A DNA stretch of 64,000 nucleotides from Bipolaris cookei. Taxonomy: Eukaryota > Ascomycota > Dothideomycetes > Pleosporales > Pleosporaceae. Position numbers and translations under genes: made by a program. The DNA lies in NCBI GenBank assembly GCA_002286855.1, contig NRSV01000016.1, positions 433,216 through 497,215 of the forward strand, read 5' to 3'. Of this stretch, positions 24,248 through 35,943 are shown one piece after another (within the stretch, counting starts at the first letter, position 1; the number at the start of each line of letters is the position of its first letter). The notes under the pieces were generated by a model, which did no database searches, was not told the origin of the DNA, and worked only from the letters and a program-made list of their open reading frames with translations.

Positions 24248-24783
24248 ATGTCTTCTACTGCATGCATCTTTTGTAAGATCATCAAGGGTAGGTCTCACTT
24301 CTCACTAGTGTATTGTGACATACTAACAAGGTCCCATAGGCGATATCCCTTCGATGAAGATCTTCGAGAGTGACAAGACACTTGCATTTCTCGACATTGG
24401 CCCATTGAGCAGGGGACACAGTGTACATCTTATTCCAGATTTTTCTCTCTGTACATTTACGAAGCAATAAACATAACTAACGCATGGCCTCGGCTTAGCT
24501 CATCATCCCCAAGCACCACGGCGCAAAGCTCCACGATATACCCGACGACCAGTTGTCTGAAGTCCTGGCCGTCACCAAACGCATTGCTATTGCACAGGAT
24601 CTTAAGAACTACAACATTCTACAAAACAATGGCCGCATTGCACATCAGGAGGTAGACCATGTGCATTTCCATTTGATTCCCAAGCCGAACGAGCAGGAGG
24701 GATTGATTGTTGGGTGGCCGACGATGTCAACGGATAAAACTGAACTGGCCAAGTTGTTGGATGAGATTAAGAGCAAAATGTAG
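24248..24783 (+). CDS. HNT1: HIT-family nucleotide hydrolase (Hnt1-like)
   Basis: Exons 24248-24287, 24340-24422 and 24499-24783 give 135 residues, typical of histidine-triad proteins. The N-terminus has CIFCKIIKGDIPS, which carries the usual Cys pair. The triad motif HVHFHLIPK is at about residues 95-103, where the middle His of HxHxH is the nucleophile. The family (Hint/Hnt1) hydrolyses AMP-lysine and other adenosine phosphoramidates. It sits in tandem 260 bp after EFM5 and is convergent with the AUH-like gene. Confidence 0.92.
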
Positions 24784-24873
24784 AGAGGATTCAACGTAAT
24801 GACCAGAACAATTCATTAGAAATGGAAAACATGACCAATTGAACAAGTGTCTTTTGGAAAATATGTATAAGTC

Positions 24874-25821
24874 CTACTCGCCTTTGAACACAGGTTTCCG
24901 CTTCTCCCTAAATGCAAGAAGAGCCTCATCCCGATCCTTGGTCCTAACCACACGCTCATACGCAGCATTCTCAGCCTTCTCGCCCAACGCACAGCCCTCG
25001 ACCGCCGCCAGCGCAGCCCTGATGGCAATTGGTCCGCCCTCACAAATGTTCATTGCCAGGTTGATTGCCTCTTCCAAGACCTTCTTTCGCGCCGCCCCTT
25101 CCTCTTTTGCAACCTCTGGAGTAATCTCTACCAACCGGTCGCATAGCCCCAGGAAATAGGCTTCAGGTGCTGCGACTCTCCGCCCAGTCAAGATTATGTC
25201 GCGGGCGCGCGAGAGACCAATGATTGCAGGGAGGCGATAAGTTCCTCCTGCGCCCGGTAGGATTGCAAGACGGGTTTCAGGTAAGGCGACTGTAGTCGTG
25301 GAAGCAAAGACGCGCATATGTGTCGTAAGTGCTAATTCGAGGCCGCCTCCAAACGCCGGTGCTGCAAGAGCGGAAATAGTAGGAATAGGCAATTGCGAAA
25401 TTGATGTAAATGTTCCTCGTAGCGACGCGAGGAAGTTTGCTGTCCTGTAGCTATTCGTTAGCAGCTATTCGCATACTTCAAGGCGAGATCTGACATACTC
25501 CTCATGAGTAAATGTAGCACGTTCTTTCAAATCTGCGCCTGCACAGAAGCTCGAGTCGACATCGCTGGCCAGGATCAACGCCCGCGTTGGCCCATTATCT
25601 CCCTCGTCGTGGATGCTATTGACTTGGTGGCTCAGCTCCACGAGCAATTGCCTGGAAATTGCATTGCGCGCTGCGGGTCGGTTCAAGGAGAGAATTCGTA
25701 TGCTTCCGCAATGGGGCGCGGGAATGTTTTTGACATTGATAGCTGGGGTTTGTGCAGTTGCGAATGTGCGGGTTTGGATGGCGCGGTATAAGATGCGGGG
25801 CGCAGGGCGAAGAAATGGCAT
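24874..25821 (-). CDS. Enoyl-CoA hydratase, AUH-like, mitochondrial
   Basis: Exons (complement) 25499-25821 and 24874-25450 give 299 residues. The N-terminus (MPFLRPAPRILYRAIQTRTF) is a plausible mitochondrial presequence. Crotonase-fold signatures are clear: LNRPAARNAIS, SSFCAGADLKER (oxyanion-hole segment), PAFGGGLELAL, and ETRLAILPGAGGTYRLP with the GAGGT block. The arrangement and length fit AUH-type 3-methylglutaconyl-CoA hydratase of leucine breakdown, although a general enoyl-CoA hydratase cannot be excluded. Confidence 0.88.
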
Positions 25822-26185
25822 TTTGAGCGATAGACGGGAAGGTATGTGGGTTAGTTTGGATGTTGTAACGGATTACATCAAAGCTATAGCGATCTAGTCC
25901 AAAGTTACGGCTACGGCATCAGCTGGGTTGCGATTTGGTGACTTCATTGCCATGGACCGCAGTTAGCCGAGGCGGTTTCTTGCTGTGGGTAACGACAGGG
26001 ATGGTTGCTTCTTCACTATAGCAACACACTTTAGGCAACCAATTGACAAATTCTCATAAAACGCTGTCCAGTTCACTGGGTTTTCTTTCTAACCGATTAT
26101 TTAACTTCACTTCCAAGCTATAGGGAGTGCAAAAAGAGGTCACATTTGCTACTACTGGACCTGTAAGATACTGGAAGCCACTGTA
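25822..26185. promoter_or_regulatory. Divergent promoter, AUH-like / F-box-like genes
   Basis: This 364-bp stretch separates the two divergent start codons. No conserved element stands out and no gene is seen. Confidence 0.4.
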
Positions 26186-27678
26186 ATGGACATGATGCTG
26201 CCGAAGAGAGCTCAATTGAAATATGGCCGTACTATTGACACGCTGCCTTCGGAGCTAATGAAACGAGTAATTTCGTATCTTGCTCCAACATGTGTTGAAG
26301 AGATGAAGCCAGGATGTAAACTAGACCTCCAAAATGCCAACCTGGCGCATTCATGCCTGAGAGAATGGGCGACAGAATACCTATTCAGGGATATGACGCT
26401 GACACACGTCTTGCCAGGAGCATCGTGTAGTCTAGAGATCTTTGCAATCACTAAGCAAAATGCCCACCTACTCAAGCTTGTAACGCATATTGTTGTCCAG
26501 GTACAAGCAATCTGCCTGGATCGAAAAAAGTATACTGACTAACATAGGTTCCACCAGCTATCCGAAGGGAAGATATGGAAACTGGATTGTTTTATACTCC
26601 TGAAAGAGCCACTAGACAACGTCTCTATCCAAAGTCTGATGATTCACCTACTACCGAGTTGACGGACGAGCAAATAGAGTACTGCCTAAGATACCATGAA
26701 GCAATGGTAGAACCATTTATCCAAAGCTGGCGCTGGCACCCACTCGTACATTGCGCTGAAACGAGTTTCGCCCGAATATTCAGTCACTTCAAAAACCTCA
26801 CGTCCATCTCCGTCGCATGCTGCGAGCGAGTAGACCACCCCCACCCAACCTCGACCCACACCTTCATCCGGCAAACCGGCAAATCCGCCATCGAGCAAGA
26901 AACCCCCCGTTTCTTAGAAGATCGAACAATAAATCTCGCCTGGGCCAGTGCCGTCGTTGTTAGATTAGCTCCACCACACGTCCAAACCCTCCAGCTCTCC
27001 CTTGCCAATATAGACAACTACTACGCAACCGGCACCGTCAACCAAGTGCTCAGACGAGGCTACATGAACCCCAACGATGGTACCTTTGCCCACCTAGCTA
27101 ACCTCACGCGCCTCACCCTTAGCATCCGCGGCACACCCGGTACCCACGGCTACCCCTCACCCCCGGACTACTTCGCCAGCGGCCGCGCAGTCTGGTTCTG
27201 GAAACCCATGATAAACAAGATGTTGCAGCTCCAGCATCTCGAGTTCGTCGACGACTTGGATACATCGTCCAACACGAATTTCTCAGATCTAGACTATACA
27301 AATCACACTGCATCGATTCTTCCCTGGTTGCTTCCGCATCTGGAGCTTAACCAGCTTCAGGTGCTAAGGCTGTGTGGGTTTGCGCTGCAGAAACAGGACT
27401 TGCAAAATGCACTTATGGGGCCGTGGCCGAATCTGAAGCGAGTGACACTGAGTGAGATTCGGCTTATGGATGGGTCGGAGGAGGAGTATGCGGATGCGGA
27501 GCATATGGAGGGGTTTACGTGGTTGGAGGTTTGTCGGGGGATTGTGGAGAAGCGGCCTGGTGTGAGGCTGGAACTTGAGAAGCCGTATTCGACGTGTTTT
27601 GCGCTTGATGCGGTGGCTGTGGAAAAGAGGTATGTTGGGGAGCTGGGGGGTGTAGATGGCGTGGTCGTAACTCTTTGA
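26186..27678 (+). CDS. F-box-like protein of unknown role
   Basis: Exons 26186-26500 and 26548-27678 give 481 residues. A short F-box-like motif, DTLPSELMKRVISYLAP, lies near residues 18-35. A stretch with regularly spaced leucines follows (PHVQTLQLSLANIDNYY, LANLTRLTLSIRG, LQLQHLEFVDDL, LNQLQVLRLCGFAL, WPNLKRVTLSEIRL), suggesting an irregular leucine-rich-repeat scaffold. This pattern is common in fungal F-box/LRR proteins that bring substrates to SCF ubiquitin ligases, but the target is unknown. The intron (26501-26547) has good donor, branch and acceptor. No specific orthologue is recognised. Confidence 0.72.
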
Positions 27679-28210
27679 AATAGGAATTTGCTGACGCAAC
27701 TGATTTGAGTAGGAGCAGGTAAGTCCAATCTCCTTTGTTGGTATCATGGGGTCTCGATTTGTACTATATTACTCATCTCGCACTACCCAAGTAAATGGAC
27801 CAAAACCCCTCTGTGTATCTATCAACATGTCGAAGATTTCATATCCTTTTCCTTCCTTGATTCAAATCATACGTGAAACACGAAGCTCAATGTTCTGTGT
27901 ATGCAATGGCGATATGTGTACTTGGAGACATTGCTCACAAGGAGAAAAGCATCTTCAAAACCCAAGTACATTCCTATTTGGAAAAGAAGATGTAAAAAAG
28001 AGCTAGAAACAGCATTTCCAATGTATCCGATATTGTAAAAACATTTATTAACACACCACTTCATTCTCTCATTCTTGCATACATACACACACTACTGGGT
28101 ATATCAGACAACACATCCTAACTCAGGTACATGATCTGCATAAAACTACTACCTCGTATATACACCCGCCTCTTCCTTCCCTTCTCCCATCCAACGCATT
28201 CACATTCCTA
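27679..28210. other. Convergent 3' intergenic region
   Basis: This A/T-rich 530-bp spacer lies between the stops of the F-box-like gene and VPS41. Nothing beyond probable untranslated sequence is seen. Confidence 0.45.
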
Positions 28211-31200
28211 TTACTCCGTGCCCACAACCTCCCTTTCCCTGCAAACAACACATCCCCTACCCACCGCCTTCTTGATGACATGCGCATGCGCCACCTTCGC
28301 ACCCACACTGCGTGTCCATCTGCCGCCGCTCTCTTGGGCATCGTTTGCAAGCTGCTGCTGTAGTCCCGCTGCGACGCTTGCGCTTGCGTTTGTCTTTGGT
28401 AGGAGACACGCGAGGTGGAAGACATGGCCGCATGCGAAGCCGACAAGGGTATCACGAGAGGAAGGTAAGGGCGTGGTTCCGTCAGTGATGGCAGATTCTT
28501 CTTCGACTGTGGGGAGAGTAAAGGGAAGGTGGCAGCCGACACAGTGGCCGGGCGAAGCGTCGCCTTCTGGTGGGCCGGGTGGAGTAGGATCAATGGCTGG
28601 TGCATTAGCTGTGTTCACGGCTTTTGCTGATTTATCTACTTTGGCCGTAAGTTTTGCGGCCGTCGTGGGGTCCATGCCTTTAGTCTCGATATCGATTTGC
28701 CCCTTGACATGGTGGTGCTTTGCTTGTTTTCCGGAGAGTCCATCGTCACAGGGTACAACTTCGAATTTGACACCGCGTTTCTGGCCAGAGCGTAATGTAT
28801 CCATGCCGGCTGCTACTTCGCCACGTAGCACTCGTGCAACGCCTTCGGAGATGGAATATTGAATTTCGTATTCGCGGACCATACGGCCGATACCATCTCG
28901 CAAGCCTTCTATTTCAAGACCTTCAGGGATGCGACGTACGAGCTTGATAGGGTCGATTGCTGTGCCGACTTCTTCGAGAAGACCGCGGATGAAGTGCGGC
29001 TTATCCATGGAGTATTCCAGCAGATCATTCCAAAGGTCGGGGTCATCCTGTTCCTTGGCGAAAGAGATAGCGAAGCTGACATCAGAGAGCTTCTCAATGA
29101 TGAGGTATAGAGCACGCTTCGTTTGACCTGTCTTGGAGAGGATATGTCTAGTTGGGATCAGCAGACGATCGTGATAGTAAAAATGACGGACACTTACACA
29201 AGTTCTGGAATATACTCTCTCCTTTCGCATTCGGCAGTAGCCTTGCTCAGATCGTAGCTCTGGGATTTGCGGAGGTACTCCATCAGCAGCGGTCGGTCAT
29301 ACTCTGCAAATAGCTCAACCATAAGGTCTGCAAACTCTTCAGCAACAAGCTTGCCATCGGCTACCAAACGATCTTCAGCTACTCGTTCTTTGGCTGTCTT
29401 AGCAGTGCGCTCATGCATCTCCGGTTTCCAAAGCTTCCGCAGATAGAAATGTAAAAAGGGCCTGAACGACGGCCCCTTGGCCTGCAGTTGACTCTCGACA
29501 TCACTTGCTGGGATGGTGCCTCGGCAACCCTCCTCGACAAGGACATTGATAGCTTCCGCCGATGCCTCTTCCAACTCCTCCAGTTTTGTTGACGCTGACT
29601 TCATCAGCTCTTTGGAGACACCCATCATGATGAATCCAGGGATATCATCACGGACGGCTTCCACAAGATGGAAGTCGCGAATCAGAGTCATGGCCGCTTC
29701 TGAATTCTGTAGACGGATATAGCAGCGTAGTGCCTCTCTTTGCCGACCACTTGCCAGAAACAACTTCGCCAAGCCATCTTGCAATATTCGCCAGTCTCTT
29801 CCCTGCACGTCTTCTTCGATAGACTCCTCAGTGACATCGCCAGCAGAGAGTTTGCTCTTGATAGCCTCGATGACACTATTGATGTCAAACAGATCAGGAT
29901 CCCAATCTTCGAGCAGATGCTTGAAGCGTATGCGGTCGTGAATGATGTAGTGCCCAAGGATCACTTCGTACACCATGGAAGGCAGTGGCGGTTGTATTGG
30001 TTTCCTGGGGACGTACGGCGAAATCTCGTTAAAATGGTTCGTCTGGGCAAATTTCCACACCCAGTGTTCCCATCGCGCGGAAGTCCCGAGTACTCGTCCC
30101 GCCACCTTGCCCGCTTGTTTCCAATCGCCAGCACTGACGAGCTGCTGTACCCATAAATCTCCAATTCTACGCTTCTCTTTCTCTACCGCCGAGTTTTGAT
30201 TGGCCCTGGTGGCAGATAATGTTGTTTGAGAATCGTCATCAGCGAAGAACTCGTGTAAGCTTCCTTGTTTGTTTACTGGCGTACCAGTATCAGACGCGTC
30301 TGATGGTATCTGTACGACTGACGAGATAATCTCAGGGTGATCCTCTAGCAGCTCCCATGCATCTTTGTAATTTTCATGTTCCAACTCCCATTGGAAATGA
30401 TCCGAAAGCTCTCGCTTAATAGCCAATACACAGTCATATGGACTTTGTATGAAAACCTTTAAACCTGCGCTGGCAGCATTTGGATGTACCGGTTGCTGGC
30501 GCTTGGTAGGTGTTGAACCAGAGATGTTGCCAGCACTGGCTGAAGACATGGATGGCGCTCTCGATGGCGGCTTGTCGGAACCGATTTGAAGGTTCATGAC
30601 ACTGGCTCCAGAACTAAATATGCGTGCTGCGCTCGCGCCAACATCCCATATCCCTCCGCCGATAGCTTCCAATGCGCTTCTTTGTGCAGGAGTCATCGTC
30701 TTCGGATGTGGGACGTATAGGGTTCCCAAATGGTAGTCGGCAGCTGAAAGGCTTTCATATCTACTAACGGTTAAAGAGTCAACTTCAACCTCGTCCGAGG
30801 TCGCAGCATCTATGAGTTTGAGTTCTGGAGAGAGACCGTTTGTGCGACGCTGTCTTCCTCCACGGGGAGTAGTATCCGGCCCAGAAACGGGGTTGTCATC
30901 ATCGTCGCGTGTCCGGTATGCAAGAACAAGAAGTAAAGAAGGGGTATAAAGCGAAATGCCAGAAACAATACAGTCGTCGAAATGAATGCTAAAATAGGGT
31001 TAGGGATTTATAGATGTCAATATGTAAGGGTAGCATACCAGCGGATGACATCGGCGGTTCCAACCGATCTTTCATCCACATTGCGGCCAGCACCAGCTCC
31101 TCCAGGGCGCACATGAACGATCCAAGCGGTGTCTCCCCATCCTATGATAAGCTTCTCCATGTTCTTCTTGTTCTCTTCCTTGGCAGGTTGGGAAGATCGG

Positions 31201-32470
31201 TTGTGCGGTAGTGTAGCATCGGCCTTATCCACAAGGTGGTGTCCATTCATACTCATGATAGCATCGTCATCGGACTCGAGCGACTGGTCGTCAATCCATT
31301 CTAGTCGCGGTTTCCATACGCTGGCCATTTCTTGCCATACGCGGCGGTTTGGTTTTTCGATGATGCCGATTCTCTTCCAAGCCTCATCTGAATCTGCGCT
31401 GTCCAGGTGTAGGTCCGTTCGCATGAGACGCACGCCATGTTCGTTCGCCCAGGCCACAAACTTGCCAGACAGAGACCACTTAATGGCAGTGATGGTGCCT
31501 TCGCCCGAATGCAAGATAGTGTCCCTGCCTCCATGCCCACCGAGGCCTATTGCGCCGAGCCACCCATGTGCCGCCTGCGATGCCGCGCTGGTATTGGCGT
31601 TGGATCGCACGCCTATGGGTCCACCAACGGTGTGGATCAACTCACCAGCCAGTCCACCAGACAAGTACGAGCGGTCGTTTTTGTAGTCGGGCGAGAGGGC
31701 TACGGCTTGCATTGGGCGGCCGAAATTGCGCAGCGTGACATCCTTTGGGTCAACGAGCGAAGACACGCATACATGCCCGTCTATCGATGAGGAAGCAATG
31801 TATATCTGGTTCGAAGGCGTGGGCGGGACTTGGGCTTGGCGCGGTGCGCGAGGAGACGAAGTGTTGCCGGCTGGCGAGTCGGTTCGTCGAGAGGAAGCAC
31901 TTGCCTGGTCGGCAGATCTCAGGTCCGAGACTGAGGGTACAAAGGGCTGGGAGGCAAGCAGCGGCGATACAGAGAGAGCAGTGACCGAAGCGGCAGGGTG
32001 GGCATTGTAGGTGCGCAGGATGTTGAAGGCGGGTATGTTCAACGCGTGCTGTTTGGGTCAGCATGGCAGCGTAACAAGGGCCGAATCAGGGTAGAGACTT
32101 ACAATGTTTCCATTGTGGGTACCTATAATCTACATGGACATACAGTGTTAGCACATGGCCCGCAAGATGCAATGCAATCCACACATGTTCGGTACATGCA
32201 CTGGGGGAAAGCTGGGAGCTATGACCGTACCATCTTGTCTCCGGCGACTATAAAGGTGGCCGTCGCGTCGCCATTACGGTAGATGGGGCCCAAGTCTCTG
32301 GTGAGGCGACTGTACTTGAGCTTGGGTTCCTCGTCGACATCGTCATCAGCCGTGTCCTCGTCGTCTTCTTCGTCGTCCGAGTCCGGCTCGATGGTCTGCT
32401 GGGGCTTTTGCAGGCGAGAGTCGTCGCGCGCCTTGGGCAGCGGAGCGTCGTCGATGTTTTCCGCCGCCAT
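28211..32470 (-). CDS. VPS41: HOPS complex subunit Vps41
   Basis: Exons (complement) 32231-32470, 32103-32129, 31039-32048, 29198-30988 and 28211-29147 give 1334 residues, longer than yeast Vps41 (992). The second exon is 27 nt. The start has an acidic stretch (DSDDEEDDEDTADDD). A WD40-type region follows (SSSIDGHVCVSSLVD), then the CHCR alpha-solenoid (VHILSKTGQTKRALYLIIE, FAKEQDDPDLWNDLLEYS). A RING-type zinc motif (CVGCHLPF ... CGHVFHLACL ... CVVC) lies near residues 1220-1325. Vps41 tethers endosomes and AP-3 vesicles to the vacuole and promotes fusion. Extra length comes from low-complexity inserts. It is divergent from the MRX10-like gene. Confidence 0.95.
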
Positions 32471-32744
32471 GCTGGCGACATGAGCTGCGACAGGCGGACA
32501 AGAGGCGTAGAGGACGCTCCGGGCGCGCCGAGTGTGGAGAGATGCGAGGTTGACAATGGCCCTGTCGATCTGAGCCTATGATGCTGGCCAAGCCGATTCC
32601 CGCGGACTTGCAAGGGTCTATGCTTCTCCTCCGCACTGCTCCACCCACCTTTCTGCTGGGTACATTTATGTCGACGTGGGATGCTGAGTCTTGTCTGGGC
32701 GCTGACCTGCTGCAAGCCATGTCCGACACGCTCCTGCGGTGGCC

Positions 32745-34145
32745 ATGACGAGCATCCGACCCTGCCACTTCCAGAGCCTGACACGATGTCTTGCTCCCAC
32801 TGCCCGTCTGCCACGTAAATCCCGGCCCATGCTGCAATTCTTGCCCATTTCTGCAAGAAGGCCGTTCTCTTCGACAATACCATGTAGCAAAAGGATAGAC
32901 GCTGCGCAAAAGAGCGACGATGCAGCAAGTAAAGAGGAACTGTCCAAAGAACACCAAGACAAACCAGACCGCAAGACTAGTCGAAAAAATGCCGGAAAAA
33001 CATCGTCGCTGCGCAGTGTGGCAGTCGAAGCACAGCGGTCACGAGCTTTTATAAAATCTAGAGGAAGGACGCGCTTCATTGATCCAGATGCCCAGACCAA
33101 GACCGTGACTGCCTACTGCGCTGCAGAGACATATGACATCTCTGCCGCCGCCCGCCTCGTCAAGGCCCAAGGCTACGACCTCGACCCCTTCCAGACAGGC
33201 CTGTATCCCCAGGTCATCCATGTGCAAACCTCCGACCGCCCTTCCGAGGTTAAGGACTTTCAACAAGGCGACATCTTCATCTTCCCCTCGGGCACAGTCG
33301 TAACATGGAACGTCCGCGAACGAGAGGCCCTACGGCTCGTCAACCAAGTGCTCCCCGCCGCAGCCGAAGGATCGCATCTTGACATGCTTGAAACAGAAGA
33401 TCTCGAGTACCTTGAAGACCCCAGCAAAGAAACTAGCGAAGTCGTCGGCGACACCATTGTCCTGGGCACAAAAGCCGAACCCCCCTCTGACAACGCCTCG
33501 CCATCAGGAGCAGACGAGCTCGACCAACAGCGCCACGAAGTCGACACTATCCTCGCCAAAATCGCCTTTTCCTCCGGTCTCGCCCGCAGCACCAAGCTCG
33601 CCGTCCTCGAGACCCTCTTGTCAGCATACCAGCACTCGACCCGCGACATCCCCACCATGCTCGCCTCATCCAAGACCTTCTCCCCTCGCCGCAGTGCCCC
33701 TTTCACCCGCTCCTTCATCCTACGCAAAACAGGCGAGCTACTCTCTCTGCGCGCCCAGCTAAATCTCTACTCTGAACTAACCGACTCCATGCCCGACATC
33801 TTCTGGGACTCGCGGCACGAGCTGGGTCTAGGCGAGTACTACGACCAGGTCGGACGCGCCCTTGACGTAGGCGTCCGTATCAAGGTGCTCAACGAGAAAA
33901 TCGGGTTTGCCCAGGAAATCGCCAGTGTCTTGCGCGAGCAATTGAGCGAGAAACACGGCTTGCGACTCGAATGGGCCATTATCGCTCTCATTGCTGTAGA
34001 AGTTGCACTAGAGTTTTATCGCCATTGGAAGGAAAGCACAGGGAGAGATGATCCTGATAGTACAGAAGCCTTGCTGAGAAAGTACCTCGAGGACTTGGCA
34101 AAAGATGAGAGAACAGAGTCTCTGCCGCAGCGGGAACAAGCATAG
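32745..34145 (+). CDS. Mitochondrial DUF155 protein (RMND1/Mrx10-like)
   Basis: Single exon, 466 residues. The N-terminus is Arg-rich with RRPFSSTIPCSKR, a mitochondrial presequence. The DUF155 domain spans about residues 115-390 (VTAYCAAETYDISAAARLVK, GDIFIFPSGTVVTWNV, DIFWDSRHELGLGEYYDQVG). A transmembrane helix near residues 414-431 (LEWAIIALIAVEVALEF) is typical of the family. Human RMND1 anchors the mitochondrial ribosome near mRNA maturation sites; yeast Mrx10 is the mitochondrial counterpart. The cytosolic Rmd1/Rmd8 paralogues lack such a presequence, hence this call. The first ATG in frame was taken as start. Confidence 0.88.
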   Translation: MTSIRPCHFQSLTRCLAPTARLPRKSRPMLQFLPISARRPFSSTIPCSKRIDAAQKSDDAASKEELSKEHQDKPDRKTSRKNAGKTSSLRSVAVEAQRSRAFIKSRGRTRFIDPDAQTKTVTAYCAAETYDISAAARLVKAQGYDLDPFQTGLYPQVIHVQTSDRPSEVKDFQQGDIFIFPSGTVVTWNVREREALRLVNQVLPAAAEGSHLDMLETEDLEYLEDPSKETSEVVGDTIVLGTKAEPPSDNASPSGADELDQQRHEVDTILAKIAFSSGLARSTKLAVLETLLSAYQHSTRDIPTMLASSKTFSPRRSAPFTRSFILRKTGELLSLRAQLNLYSELTDSMPDIFWDSRHELGLGEYYDQVGRALDVGVRIKVLNEKIGFAQEIASVLREQLSEKHGLRLEWAIIALIAVEVALEFYRHWKESTGRDDPDSTEALLRKYLEDLAKDERTESLPQREQA

Positions 34146-34358
34146 TAGTGATTTGCCAAAGAAATAAATAGACAGAACACACAGAGCATATGATACCCCA
34201 CTCAAATCAACGCTGATTATCCATTTCATGTTGGCTTTTTGACAAATCTCCATTGCACACAACGTGAGAAGAAAAAAGGACGTCTTTGGCTTCTACCGAA
34301 CCGACCGACCACAGAGCAATGCATACGCTCAAATATTTACAAAGCAAAGCTTGCCCCA

Positions 34359-35684
34359 CTATTGGTCGTCAATGACGTGCAGATACTTCTTCTCCTCCCG
34401 CTTCTCCTTCTCACTCATCGGCGGCAGATCGTAGTAACTCGAACTTCGGTAGCCCTTGAGGTACTCGAATGTCATGCTCTTGAGCTCCACCGGCTCAATC
34501 TCCAGGTCCTTGAACGTCTTTGCGTTCTTGTCAATCTCCTGGTCGATAAACTCGCGCTCAACCTCATCTGCAGAGTGGATGGGCCACCAGAGCAATTTGT
34601 TCGCATAGTGCGCAATGGGCTTGAGAATCCGCTTGGGCACGTTGATGTGGCGGCGCGGCTTCATCGCCTCCTTCTCTACGAGCTCGTTCATCTCAGCCAT
34701 CGAATACTCAGTAGGGCCGTAGAGTTCGTACGTCTCGGCAGCGGTTGTGTCGTCGTGCAGCATGCGCTCAAGAGCCATGCCAACATCAATGACGTGGACC
34801 GGGCGGAGACGCTCCTGTAGGTTGTTTGAAGTGATGATGTTGGTGGGGGAAGCAAGACGGTGAAGAAGACGATCCTCGAAACCAAACATGGGCGCAGGTC
34901 GGACAATGGTCGTCTCTGGGTAGATGGACCGGGCTACCTGCTCACCCTTGGCCTTGGTGCGGTAGAACTCTGATGGCGAGTCGAGGCGGGCGCTGTGCGA
35001 AGAGACATGAACAAATCGGTCAATGTCGTACTTGGCGACGGCATCCGCGATGCGTTCTGTTCCGTGAACGTGCACATCCTCGAGGTCGAAGTTCTTGGTG
35101 GGGTAGTCACGGCCAATAAGGTTGTAGACAATGTCAGAGTGTCGCACGCTCTCTTCAATAGACGCAGTGTTTCGAAGGTCCATTTCCAGAAAAATGACCC
35201 TGCCCAGATCTCCAGCAACCTTCAAATGGCGCTTTGCCATTTCTTCTCGAAAAGGCACTATCACCGTGCATCCTGAACGAGCTATTCCCTCTAGTTAGCG
35301 CGACATGACCCCTTGTTTTCCGTCTGCAGGCATTATGGCATACCCAATCTGTTCACAATGTATCGTCCAAGGAAGCCAGTGGCTCCAAAGACAGTCGCAG
35401 TGTATCCTGAATGTGTGAGCGGGTCGTCTAGAATGCGTCTTAGGACCGCAGCGCACCTCCGAGCGAGGACCGTCCACCGGAAACAGTCAGAATAGGCTTG
35501 CCAGTCCTACACACGTATCAGCATTTCGTTTGCGCGTAGAACAGAGGGGTATATCGCACCTAGTGATCCTGACATCCGAGTTGAGCTGTTGCCGGCAAAC
35601 TGAGGTGGAGAAGCTGGCTACGCGCTTGGAGGGTAACTGAACCGACAGCGCCACTGGCGACCGAGCGCAGCGGAGTGGCAGCAT
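34359..35684 (-). CDS. Complex I 40-kDa subunit (NDUFA9 orthologue)
   Basis: Exons (complement) 35560-35684, 35457-35506, 35344-35406 and 34359-35281 give 386 residues. A presequence with KRVASFSTSVCRQQ leads to TGKPILTVSGGRSSLGG. The Rossmann glycine motif is VFGATGFLGRYIVNRL. The rest is an extended short-chain dehydrogenase fold (IVYNLIGRDYPTKNFDLEDV, FVHVSSHSARLDSPSEFYRT, IVRPAPMFGFEDR). NDUFA9 binds NADPH without catalytic turnover and stabilises the matrix-arm/membrane junction of NADH:ubiquinone oxidoreductase. The usual YxxxK active-site pair is altered to YRTKAK, as in the family. Confidence 0.93.
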
Positions 35685-35943
35685 GGTTGCGGCGTTCAAT
35701 GGCTGCTGAGATGTCGAATAGAACGGCTTGCGAAGTAGCTGGGATGAAGGGACGTCGGTGGTGATGGGGCTTGGCGCTATGCGCTAATCATAGCTTCCGC
35801 CGCAACGCCATCAGAGCATCGGCATCCCGCACTCAAACATACACGCCGCTCTTGTGCTCCACCTCAACACCAACACCGCCACTACCTTTTGATCGGTCAG
35901 CCACAGCCTCTCCCTATCAAATCACTGTAGACTGTCCACAATC

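Noticed and set aside
32739..32744. Upstream non-ATG start (GTG) for the MRX10-like gene
   Set aside because: Nuclear fungal genes use ATG; the first ATG at 32745 fits the presequence.
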